Shown: in pieces, positions 52,832 through 60,672 of the stretch
Layout: every line of letters begins with the position of its first letter
Numbering within the stretch: position 1 is the stretch's first letter
From: Larkinella sp. C7
Lineage (GTDB): Bacteria; Bacteroidota; Bacteroidia; Cytophagales; Spirosomataceae
Length of the DNA stretch: 64,000 nucleotides
Reading direction: 5' to 3'
Assembly: GCF_006149005.1 (NCBI RefSeq)
Contig: NZ_VBSL01000005.1
Span: 558,338-622,337 of the forward strand
Notes under the pieces: model-generated
Databases searched by the model: none
What the model was told of the DNA's origin: nothing
The model's input: only the letters and a program-made list of their open reading frames with translations
Made by a program: the position numbers and the translations under genes

Positions 52832-52884
52832 TAGCGTACAGTCAAAAATGTGAATGAATCGTACCGAAAACTTCCGCTTCCGGT

Positions 52885-55101
52885 TTACAACCTGATTCCC
52901 AGCGTCAACACGCCCGTCCGACCGTCGGAGGGCCAGATTCCCGGCCCCGGATAGAAGGTGGGACGCTTGGTGAAATACGCCGTATTGAGCAGGTTATTGA
53001 TACTTCCCCTCAGCGTAAAACGCCGTCCGATCCGCCAGGTGGTGTTCAAATCCCAGATGCCGTAGGCCGGAACGGGGCCTCGGGCGCCATTGGCCGTCGG
53101 TTCCGGGGTGTTCAACGCATCCGAAAACGTCTCACTGACGTAGCTAAACTGGGCGGTCAGACTAAACGTGCGGTAGCGGGCCGTCAGTCCGTTGCGGCTG
53201 GTCCAGCGCGGTGCCGATTCCACCCGGTTGCCATCGATGGTTTGGTTATCGGCTCCCGTCGAAACGCGGGCGTTGTGGTACCGGGCATCTACAAAGGCCG
53301 TCGAAGTAAAACCGGTCAGCGCAAACTGGTTGGTTCGGTAAAACTGCGCTTCAACCAGGGCTTCGACGCCTTTGGTTCGACTGTCGCCGACGTTGGTACG
53401 GAACACGTAACTTTCGCCCGCCGGGTTGGTCAGCACCAGACTCCCCAGGCGGTTTCGGTAGGGCAGATAAAATGCACTGACGTTGACGTGCAGTCCCGGC
53501 CAGTAGCCTTCCAGACCGATTTCCGCGTTATACCCCGTCGCATCTTTCAGGTTCTTATCGACCTGTTCGTAAACGGAGGTGGGAATGATGTCCTTGAAAA
53601 TCACCGGGCGATAGGCCTGCGACCAGCCACCGTACACTTTCAGTTCCGGGCGAAACCGGTACTGGGCATTGATGCCGAGCAGGGCAAACCGGTGGTCGAT
53701 GTCGTTTGGCAGCTTCAGCGGGTCGTAATAGCTGATGGTTCCCCGCAGCCGGGTCAAGCCGCTTTCCACCCGAATCCCGGGCGAAACCGTCAGCTTCGGC
53801 GTCAGGTGAAACTGGCTTTCCGCAAAAACCGCTACATTGCTGGTGTAAAAGTGCAGATCGCGTCCGAATGGCCCGGTAATCGACAGATCAAAATCGGAGC
53901 CTGTCGTGCCTTTCCCCTGCTGCCGCCGGTTTAGGTCGTTGTTCATGACCTGAATACCCACCACGCCGGTCGCGGTTACATTTCCAAGCTGATACGCGTG
54001 CAGCAAGCGCAATTCGGACGTATAACTGTGAAAATTATCGATGTCGACCTGCCGGTTTCGCGGCTGTCCGGTTGCCTTGATGAGCGTATCCGGCACGTTG
54101 GCCAGCGCGTCGAACAGGACACTATTTCGCTGGCCCAATACCGCCGACGTCAGCCACATCAGCCGGGTTCGGTCCGTCATCTGCCAGTCGAGCCGCAACG
54201 ACGGCACCCAGATGTCGGGATTGAAATAGTTACGGCTACGGGTGGACTGCTGCGGATTTTGCGCAAATTGTGCTTCCGTCAATGGACCCGGAATGCGGTA
54301 AACGTATTCTGAGCGACCCAATTCCGCACTGATCCGAAGCCGCTTGGTGGCCTGATACTGCAAACTCATAAACTGGGCCTGGGCGTCCGAGGTAGCATTT
54401 TGCCGATACCCGTCCGAATGCCGCCGGTAATCATAACCGTAATAGGTCAGCTTCCCAATTCGCCCGCCAATGGCATTATAGGTACTCCGCAAGCCGTAGG
54501 AACCCACCGAATTGATGGTTTCAAACCCAAACCGACGGGTGGTGTCGCCCGATTTAGTCACGTAATTGAGCATTCCGCCAAACTGCGCACCGTATTGCAG
54601 GGAAGCCGTTCCGCGCACCAGTTCAACCCGTTCGATGCTTTCCATCGGGGGCGAAAAGTGGCTGGCCGGATAACCGTACATGTCCGAATTGGTCAAAACC
54701 CCGTTCTGGCGACTATTGTATTCCCAGGACCGGTGCGGGTCGAGTCCCCGCGTCGCAACGTTCATCTGGTTGCCGGTTCCGTCCATGTCATAAACAAACA
54801 AACCCGGAAGCCTCGCAAACACCTGCCGGGCGTTTTTCTCGGCAATGTTCGCGTCGATTTCCCCCAACCGCACCACCTCCGTCCGCTTCCCACCCAGCAG
54901 ATACGTCCCCTGCACATCGGGCAGGGATTGTGTGAACCCCTCCCGAATACCGGTTACGTTTACCTCCTTCAAGGTTTGGCTACGCAGGGTGTCGGCTACG
55001 GGTTCTGGAGCTAATGACTGGGCGAAACCGGTAACCATCAGACTGATTATCAAGCCCATACTGGTCCCCAGAATACCCACATTCTTCTTCCAAGAGTCCA
55101 T
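52885..55101 (-). CDS. TonB-dependent receptor, FecA-like
   Basis: A 738-residue outer-membrane receptor. A signal/anchor region covers about 1-28 (MDSWKKNVGILGTSMGLIISLMVTGFAQS). The TonB box-like and plug region follows (KEVNVTGIREGF ... VRLGEIDANIAEKNARQVFARLPGLFVYDMDGTGNQMNVATRGLDPHRSWEYN, quoted as ARLPGLFVYDMDGTGNQ). This is close to the Fe(3+)-dicitrate receptor group. RVELVRGTASLQYGAQFGGMLNYV closes the plug. The barrel ends TGVLTLGIRL. No carboxypeptidase domain precedes the plug. It is directly followed (11 bases upstream in transcription) by the PAP2/haloperoxidase lipoprotein gene, implying a shared substrate or stress. Confidence 0.92.
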   Translation of the reverse strand: MDSWKKNVGILGTSMGLIISLMVTGFAQSLAPEPVADTLRSQTLKEVNVTGIREGFTQSLPDVQGTYLLGGKRTEVVRLGEIDANIAEKNARQVFARLPGLFVYDMDGTGNQMNVATRGLDPHRSWEYNSRQNGVLTNSDMYGYPASHFSPPMESIERVELVRGTASLQYGAQFGGMLNYVTKSGDTTRRFGFETINSVGSYGLRSTYNAIGGRIGKLTYYGYDYRRHSDGYRQNATSDAQAQFMSLQYQATKRLRISAELGRSEYVYRIPGPLTEAQFAQNPQQSTRSRNYFNPDIWVPSLRLDWQMTDRTRLMWLTSAVLGQRNSVLFDALANVPDTLIKATGQPRNRQVDIDNFHSYTSELRLLHAYQLGNVTATGVVGIQVMNNDLNRRQQGKGTTGSDFDLSITGPFGRDLHFYTSNVAVFAESQFHLTPKLTVSPGIRVESGLTRLRGTISYYDPLKLPNDIDHRFALLGINAQYRFRPELKVYGGWSQAYRPVIFKDIIPTSVYEQVDKNLKDATGYNAEIGLEGYWPGLHVNVSAFYLPYRNRLGSLVLTNPAGESYVFRTNVGDSRTKGVEALVEAQFYRTNQFALTGFTSTAFVDARYHNARVSTGADNQTIDGNRVESAPRWTSRNGLTARYRTFSLTAQFSYVSETFSDALNTPEPTANGARGPVPAYGIWDLNTTWRIGRRFTLRGSINNLLNTAYFTKRPTFYPGPGIWPSDGRTGVLTLGIRL

Positions 55102-55112
55102 GCAGTAGCGGT

Positions 55113-56660
55113 TTAAAGTCCGGACCCGTCGGCTTTTGCCCGGGCGATGGCGTAATTTCCAACTTCGTTTCCGGCCTTCAAACCAGCCTCACAATCAAAG
55201 CGATAGTGAATCAATCCGTAAATGCGCGACACGGAGGCTTCCTGCGCCTGTTTCGTAAAGATTTCTGCCTGATCAGGGAATAAGTAGCCCAATACCGTGG
55301 CGGCCGCCCCCGAGAACGTCGAGTGACCGGAGGTATACGACGGAAAATTGGGCAGTCCTACGGACGTCTTCACTTTAAACTGCTGCGGACGGGGATAATA
55401 GTAATAGTATTTCGAGTCCCAGCACGTGATGGCCGCATCCATTTCGGCCGTTCCCAGCAGGGCCAGCGTGCGTGCCATCCGGACTTCGCTGTGCCGGGCT
55501 TCGTGGCTCACATTGGCCGCCGTACGGTGCCAGTGGCCGGGGGGCGTGTAGCTTCCGGCTCCGTCGGCCCAGTAATTGGCAATTCGCGCCTGTTCGCGGG
55601 TCTGGTTTTTCTGAATGTTCTGCAATTCCTCCAGGTCTTTTTGAAAAGCCGGACTGTCCAGTGCCGGGGGAGGCACGGCGCGCAGTTTTTCCAGATCCGC
55701 CTTGGCGAAATTCCACGGCAGAACGGCCCCGTAATTCGGCAGCATGGGCGGACGAAGCGGCAATTCCTGGCTCACCCAGACTTCACGAAGACCCCGTTCT
55801 TTGGCTTTTTCGATCATGCCCGCTGTCAACGTCTGATTGTTCGCAGCAGCCATCCCATCGGTTCGGGCGCGACCCATCACCCTGGCTGCCACGGCATTTC
55901 CGAGGTCAACACCGGCAACCAGATCACTTTCCACATTCATACCGGCCCACAAACGGCTTTCACGGTGTTCCTTCAGGCGGGCTTCCAGATAGGGCACCTC
56001 GCCCGGAAACATGGCCTTCAGAATCGTCACCGAAGCGGCAGCGACGACGGCATCTTCCGAGGGATAGGTCGGAATGCTGGAAACCGGCAGGGCCACCCGA
56101 ATCGTGGCATCGGTTTTCGACGGTGCGGCCCGTTTGAACTGGTATTTGTAGTTCCAGGCCGCCACCAGGGCGTCATACTGGGCCACACTCAGGTAAGCCA
56201 GGGCGCGGGAAGCATACGGCGGATTGGCAAACGGAAACTTCGGATCAGCCAGCGGATTGGCCGCGTCGGGCACCGGATATTTCCCCTCGGCGTTGTAGGC
56301 CGGCGGAATGTTATACCGGGCCGCCAGTTCGCGGGCAATCTCATTCCAGCGGTAAACGGCCCCGGCACCCCAGTAAACAACGGCTTCCTGCTGTTCCTTC
56401 GTCAGGCTCGCGGATTTCTGCTTCAAACTGGCCAGTTCGGCCACGTATTCGGGGGAAGAAACCGCTTTGGGGGCTGGCACCGCTATTTCAGTGGCCGAGG
56501 TTAGCTGGTACGTTTTCCAGGAACCCGCTTTTTCATCGACCGACGCGGGGGCATACCCCACCCGCTGGGGTTCTTCAATGGTTTTGTCACAAGACATCAA
56601 AACAGCCACCGTGGCAAAAACGCCGATCGCTCCTTTCAGCCTGTTAATATAGGTTTTCAT
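55113..56660 (-). CDS. PAP2/vanadium-haloperoxidase-like lipoprotein
   Basis: A 515-residue exported protein. The lipoprotein signal MKTYINRLKGAIGVFATVAVLMSC has its lipobox cysteine at C24. The C-terminal domain carries the complete acid-phosphatase/vanadium-haloperoxidase site: K417-x6-R424-P (SKYYYYYPRPQQ), PSYTSGHST (S444-G445-H446) and SR-x5-H-x3-D (R479, H485). The long helical N-domain (about 60-400) is larger than in phosphatases and fits bacterial haloperoxidase-like proteins. Halide oxidation and plain phosphatase activity cannot be told apart by motif. It precedes the FecA-like receptor gene in the same transcript. Confidence 0.88.
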   Translation of the reverse strand: MKTYINRLKGAIGVFATVAVLMSCDKTIEEPQRVGYAPASVDEKAGSWKTYQLTSATEIAVPAPKAVSSPEYVAELASLKQKSASLTKEQQEAVVYWGAGAVYRWNEIARELAARYNIPPAYNAEGKYPVPDAANPLADPKFPFANPPYASRALAYLSVAQYDALVAAWNYKYQFKRAAPSKTDATIRVALPVSSIPTYPSEDAVVAAASVTILKAMFPGEVPYLEARLKEHRESRLWAGMNVESDLVAGVDLGNAVAARVMGRARTDGMAAANNQTLTAGMIEKAKERGLREVWVSQELPLRPPMLPNYGAVLPWNFAKADLEKLRAVPPPALDSPAFQKDLEELQNIQKNQTREQARIANYWADGAGSYTPPGHWHRTAANVSHEARHSEVRMARTLALLGTAEMDAAITCWDSKYYYYYPRPQQFKVKTSVGLPNFPSYTSGHSTFSGAAATVLGYLFPDQAEIFTKQAQEASVSRIYGLIHYRFDCEAGLKAGNEVGNYAIARAKADGSGL

Positions 56661-56713
56661 ACTTTTTCTTGATTAATCAGGGGCAATGAACCGAGCGCCA
56701 TTCCCCATCCTTT

Positions 56714-57604
56714 TTACAACTTAAACAGATACAGCACGCCCACCATGAAACTCGTGCTCTGTCCGACATTCCGGCCGTCGGTAACGTAGCCCACCCGGGC
56801 GTTGACACCGATGTTTTTGGGCTGCACTTTCCCGTACCAGCCCACCGTCGTTGCCTGCATGTTGTTGGTCGGGAACGGCATGTCGTGTCGCCGGATGTAG
56901 TCGCCGTGGGTGCAGGAACTGCGTTCGGCCCAGAGTTCGGTCTGCCATTTTTTCCGCAGAATACCCAGCCGCAGGCCCGCGTCGTAGGCGTTCGGAACGC
57001 TTACTTCGTTGGTGTTGTACACCCGGTCGTCGGCCTGGTAGGCATCGCGGTCCACGTTGATGTTACTCCGCCAGAGGTAGGTGCCGTGCGCGTTGAGGTA
57101 CAGACCGGTTTTCGGGTGTTTGTAATTGGCAATCAGCCGCCCCGAAACCGTCCGGCACTGCAACCCAATCGACATCGGCAGAAAATCCGGGACGTAATTG
57201 CCCACCGGCAGCGAGGCTCCCGCTACGGCATGCAGCGAAAAACCGTGCGTCGACAGAATCCGGTATTTCAACCAGCCCGACAGATCCTGAAGACCTTTCT
57301 GGCCCAGCAGGTTACCGGCACTGGTTTCGGTCCAGACATACGGCAGGCTCAATATGACGTTCAACCGGTTGGTAATTCCAATGGCAGGCATCAGCATCAC
57401 GTTTTGGGTCGTGTGCGTGCCAATGTTGGAATTGGAGCGTTTGAGCGAGTTTTCCCAGTAGTCGGTCCAGGTGCTTTTGCCATACATCGCGGCCACACAA
57501 ACCGACCCTTTGGACATATAAATGGCATCATGCGGCATTTGCGCCTTCACCTCGCCTACTGCGAACACCGCGGTGATTACCAGCAATTTGATAAAATTTC
57601 TCAT
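56714..57604 (-). CDS. Putative outer-membrane protein, transporter-like
   Basis: A 296-residue protein with a signal peptide (MRNFIKLLVITAVFAVGEVKAQ). Alternating strands fit a barrel (LNVILSLPYVWTETSAG, GFSLHAVAGASLPVGNYV) and the last strand is FMVGVLYLFKL. The text IGITNRLNVILSLPYVW resembles outer-membrane proteins annotated as transporters near copper or phenol pathways, and its neighbour (57650-58771) has a comparable ITYLATPRLSFSVNLPIQY block, so the two may be distant paralogues. The function is unknown. Cysteines C37 and C149 or so are few, so no haem site is present. Confidence 0.6.
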   Translation of the reverse strand: MRNFIKLLVITAVFAVGEVKAQMPHDAIYMSKGSVCVAAMYGKSTWTDYWENSLKRSNSNIGTHTTQNVMLMPAIGITNRLNVILSLPYVWTETSAGNLLGQKGLQDLSGWLKYRILSTHGFSLHAVAGASLPVGNYVPDFLPMSIGLQCRTVSGRLIANYKHPKTGLYLNAHGTYLWRSNINVDRDAYQADDRVYNTNEVSVPNAYDAGLRLGILRKKWQTELWAERSSCTHGDYIRRHDMPFPTNNMQATTVGWYGKVQPKNIGVNARVGYVTDGRNVGQSTSFMVGVLYLFKL

Positions 57605-57649
57605 GGTATTAAAAGGTGGATACGTGTCGGAAAGACCGATAAGAAATGT

Positions 57650-58771
57650 CTAGAACCAGCGGCTCAGCGAAACGGATACGGAATAATCGGCAAAAGCCGC
57701 ATCACCGTGACGAACGCCGAGCGGATCGAGTTTGTCGGAATAACTCTTGATCCGGTTGCGGTAGAGTGCTACCGGGACGGTTGCCGTAGCCGAGAATTTG
57801 CCGCGCATGTAGGCCAGGCCGGGTTCGACGGCCACGATGTAACCGGGTCGACGGAATCCTTTGCTTCCCCCAAAAACATCAGACGACGGAATGCCTTCTA
57901 CCCGACCGCCGAGCATCACGGCCAGACCCGGAATCACGGAAATAGACTGGCTCAGTCCCACCCGGGCGGCAAATTGATCCGCCACCGAGAAATAGCCCGT
58001 CACCAGATCGATGGTCGTCGCTTCGGGGCTGCGGAGCACGTTGTTCGTTTCGCGGGGATTGAAGAGGTAATACCCGGAAAAATACGCCGTCAGTCCGCCG
58101 GTAAGCTGGGCATAGCCCTGACCTTCCACACTGAAGCCCACACCCCCATCGCCCAACTGGATCGACTGATCGACCGGTTTGTTGACGATATAGTCTCGTT
58201 TTTCCTTGTCCAGTTTGTGAAAATCGCCGGTTACGCCCGGATTGCCGGTCGGGAGTTTAACCCCCACACCCAGTGCCAGGTTGGCTTTCGACAGTTTCGC
58301 CGGATTCACCAGCCAGTAGCTTCCCGAAATCCGTACATCACCGATGCCCTGCGAATAGGTATGGAAACGCTTTTGTTCGGGGTTGGCAGTCAGTGAATTA
58401 CCGTAATGTTCATACAGCGAGGAGCGGTCATTGTACTGAATCGGCAGGTTCACGGAAAAAGATAAGCGGGGGGTTGCCAGGTAGGTGATGCCCAGATCGA
58501 GGGCGTGCGACAGGTTGATCACCTCCGTATGTTGCTCCAGGCGTTCTTTCTGCTCAACGTCGCCTTTGAAGTGCCGGAACGACCGGAAATACCGGTAGCC
58601 CATGTTCACCTGCCACTGGCCGGTGCGTTGTTTGAAAAAATCGGCCGAGGTGGCATTGCCCGGAACGGCGCAGCCCATGTGCCGGACGGCTACGCAGCCC
58701 TGTGCCGACGCCTGGGTATACAGAATGGACAGGCACAAAAAGGCCATAGAAAATCGGTAAAACAATTTCAT
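57650..58771 (-). CDS. Putative outer-membrane barrel protein with signal peptide
   Basis: About 373 residues from ATG 58771 (MKLFYRFSMAFLCLSILYTQASAQ); upstream in-frame sequence is not signal-like. The mature start has GCVAVRHMGCAVPG, with two cysteines that could form a disulfide. Repeated amphipathic strands follow (WQVNMGYRYFRSFRHFKGD, ITYLATPRLSFSVNLPIQYND, LTGGLTAYFSGYYLFNPRETNN), with a terminal AFADYSVSVSLSRWF ending in the outer-membrane Phe. RSSLYEHYGN and GIGDVRISGSYWL match a transporter-type family that I can name only loosely. It is part of the long minus-strand array. Confidence 0.65.
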   Translation of the reverse strand: MKLFYRFSMAFLCLSILYTQASAQGCVAVRHMGCAVPGNATSADFFKQRTGQWQVNMGYRYFRSFRHFKGDVEQKERLEQHTEVINLSHALDLGITYLATPRLSFSVNLPIQYNDRSSLYEHYGNSLTANPEQKRFHTYSQGIGDVRISGSYWLVNPAKLSKANLALGVGVKLPTGNPGVTGDFHKLDKEKRDYIVNKPVDQSIQLGDGGVGFSVEGQGYAQLTGGLTAYFSGYYLFNPRETNNVLRSPEATTIDLVTGYFSVADQFAARVGLSQSISVIPGLAVMLGGRVEGIPSSDVFGGSKGFRRPGYIVAVEPGLAYMRGKFSATATVPVALYRNRIKSYSDKLDPLGVRHGDAAFADYSVSVSLSRWF

Positions 58772-59012
58772 TGCTTCGAGTTGTCTGAGATGGTCATAAC
58801 GTGGATTGCGGGTGCGGCCAAAAGGCCCACCAACCTCCCAACGGATGGATAAGAAACCGGTGATGAATACCCGGCAGCGTACGGAATATACCGTCGAACC
58901 CATTTCGGGGCCACGAAGGATAAACAGCACGTGCTTGGTGGGTTACGGGGACGAACACGCGCGATTCAGCCACGACCTGAGGTCGCAGGGAACCGGCGAA
59001 TCAACGAATTCA

Positions 59013-59564
59013 TCAGGACAACAACTCGGGAGGGGGAGAATAAACCGGCAGACTGCGGGTCGACAAATGGGAGGTAAACGAAGGAATTCGCACCAGCTTC
59101 TCGTTCCAGTCGTACAGAAAAAACCAGGTACGGGCGCGGTTGATGGGCGAATATTCCTTTAAAAATAATTTAAGCAGGTTAGTGGCTTTTTTAGCCGATT
59201 CGGACGTGCCGGTGGCAAACTGCTCCTTCACAAAGGATAGCAGATCGCGCTGAAAAAAGGATTTGGCCTGGTTGACGTAGCCGGAAATGTGGAGCGTATC
59301 TCCCGAGACATCCAGGTTGACAATTTCGTAGAAACTCCCCCGGTATTTGAACCCTTCCGGTTTGCTCTGCGTCAGAATGGCCTCGTTGGGGTGTTTTTGA
59401 AGTGGTATTTGAAACTCGACAATATGGTCGACCGACGAAAAAACCGTAACCCGTTCCGACAATTCATGCTGTTCCTGCCACTGCACACTGACGAGCACCA
59501 GCAGATGCCCCAGCATGTGGTAAAGCAAAACAACGAATAAACCGAAGGAGATAAACCGTTTCAC
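59013..59564 (-). CDS. Small membrane-anchored protein, unknown
   Basis: A 183-residue protein with an N-terminal membrane helix (FISFGLFVVLLYHMLGHLLVLVSV), then a soluble part with VEFQIPLQKHPNEAI, YEIVNLDVSGDTLHISGYVNQ and LLKLFLKEYSPI. The tail is Pro/Ser-rich (LPVYSPPPELL). The layout (one helix, a small beta-rich domain, a Pro-rich end) is like small proteins that sit before TonB-linked metal or haem uptake genes, but no family is recognised. It is the promoter-proximal gene of the array, with a TAnnTTTG box 26 bases upstream. Confidence 0.55.
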   Translation of the reverse strand: MKRFISFGLFVVLLYHMLGHLLVLVSVQWQEQHELSERVTVFSSVDHIVEFQIPLQKHPNEAILTQSKPEGFKYRGSFYEIVNLDVSGDTLHISGYVNQAKSFFQRDLLSFVKEQFATGTSESAKKATNLLKLFLKEYSPINRARTWFFLYDWNEKLVRIPSFTSHLSTRSLPVYSPPPELLS

Positions 59565-59589
59565 AAATCTTTATTCGGTAAAATTTACT

Positions 59590-59597
59590 CAAATATA
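59590..59597 (-). promoter_or_regulatory. Putative -7 box of the envelope/transport array
   Basis: The minus strand reads TATATTTG (TAnnTTTG) 26 bases before the ATG at 59564. No second promoter was clear within the array. Confidence 0.5.
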
Positions 59598-59671
59598 CTA
59601 TATCCTTGGAATCTTGCTACTTCATACGAAAATTTTCAAAATTCAATTTTACGGTTTGGTGGCCAGCAGCC

Positions 59672-60478
59672 TCACTGAGCCGCCAGTTCCACCGTTAATG
59701 CAAACCGGGTTGGAGCCATCGTGGGGCCACTAAAACCACCTCCTCCGCCCCCACCGTACATGCCGCGTCGGCCATACATGCCGCCACCGTACATGCCACC
59801 ACCCATGCCGCCCATGCCCATGTTGCTCGAATTGGACGAACTCTGCTTCGGCCGTTCCGGAACGCCGGATTCAAAACCGATGGCGAGGGGTGTTCCCGAA
59901 CCGGGTTTGGCATTGAGCAATGCCAGTGGAATGGTGAGGTGATAAACCAGCCGACCGGCTTTATCCTCCAGTCGCCCCGTAATGCCGGACGGATCGCCGG
60001 TGGCCGACACCAGCATTTCGTCTTCGGCGACGAGGTGAATGAGTTTCATCTCGATTTTCCGGTCAATGAGTTGTTTCGTCATCGTCGACCGATCCGTGGG
60101 GCCGGCTTTGGCTCCCAACGCCACGGGGCGCCCGGTTGCGGGGTCCATTTCTTCGGGTAGTGGAAACTGAATGCCGCGCCAGGTTTTTTTCTTGCCTTTC
60201 TGATCGAGCCAGATGGTGCTGCCGAACAGCAGGGATTTAAACTGATCCTGGTCGTTATCCAACTGGAATGTCAGGAACAATTTATCGGCATTGTTCACGG
60301 CCACCACGTGGACTTTCGCGTTTTCCAGAAAAACTTCCGCACGCGACGTACTGTCGGCGGTTGCTCCGGTGGCAGTTGGCACATTCGTCCAGGTACTCTT
60401 TACCGGAACCGATTTTTGAGCCACGGCCACCCCGACCGCCAGGAATATCATTATACCGATCAATGCGTTTCGTTTCAT
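59672..60478 (-). CDS. Secreted protein with Gly/Met-rich C-terminus, unknown
   Basis: About 268 residues from ATG 60478 (MKRNALIGIMIFLAVGVAVAQ), a good signal peptide. The first 180 residues of the mature protein are beta-rich (VHVVAVNNADKLFLTFQLDND, STIWLDQKGKKKTW). From about 215 a low-complexity stretch (MGMGGMGGGMYGGGMYG and similar, then GGGGGGGF) precedes the final strand RFALTVELAAQ. The central part DKLFLTFQLDNDQDQFKSLLFG..WLDQKGKKKTWRGIQFP suggests a carbohydrate-binding or beta-sandwich fold. No family is recognised; Met/Gly stretches can bind Cu(I) in other systems, which is only a guess here. Confidence 0.6.
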   Translation of the reverse strand: MKRNALIGIMIFLAVGVAVAQKSVPVKSTWTNVPTATGATADSTSRAEVFLENAKVHVVAVNNADKLFLTFQLDNDQDQFKSLLFGSTIWLDQKGKKKTWRGIQFPLPEEMDPATGRPVALGAKAGPTDRSTMTKQLIDRKIEMKLIHLVAEDEMLVSATGDPSGITGRLEDKAGRLVYHLTIPLALLNAKPGSGTPLAIGFESGVPERPKQSSSNSSNMGMGGMGGGMYGGGMYGRRGMYGGGGGGGFSGPTMAPTRFALTVELAAQ

Positions 60479-60672
60479 TGCCTGAGTTGAGGAGTAGGGA
60501 ATGAACGGATTTTCACCCGTTTTTATAGGCGTGCTAAGGTACGGTTTTTTCGTGGAAAGGCATAGGGAACGACAATCGCTCCTCTTCTTCGCTACTTTTT
60601 TAGCCACCGGACGACACAAAATACGGTTTCCATTGGTTTAATTCGGAAGGAAGTCGCACCGATCCACACGCT

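Noticed and set aside
55323-56504. 393-codon plus-strand open frame opposite the PAP2 gene
   Set aside because: The minus strand encodes a complete PAP2 site and lipobox; the antisense frame has no motif.
56885-58396. 503-codon plus-strand open frame opposite the outer-membrane protein genes
   Set aside because: It is antisense to two genes with signal peptides and barrel features; its own translation is rich in His, Arg, Gln and Gly with no domain. It reflects codon bias.
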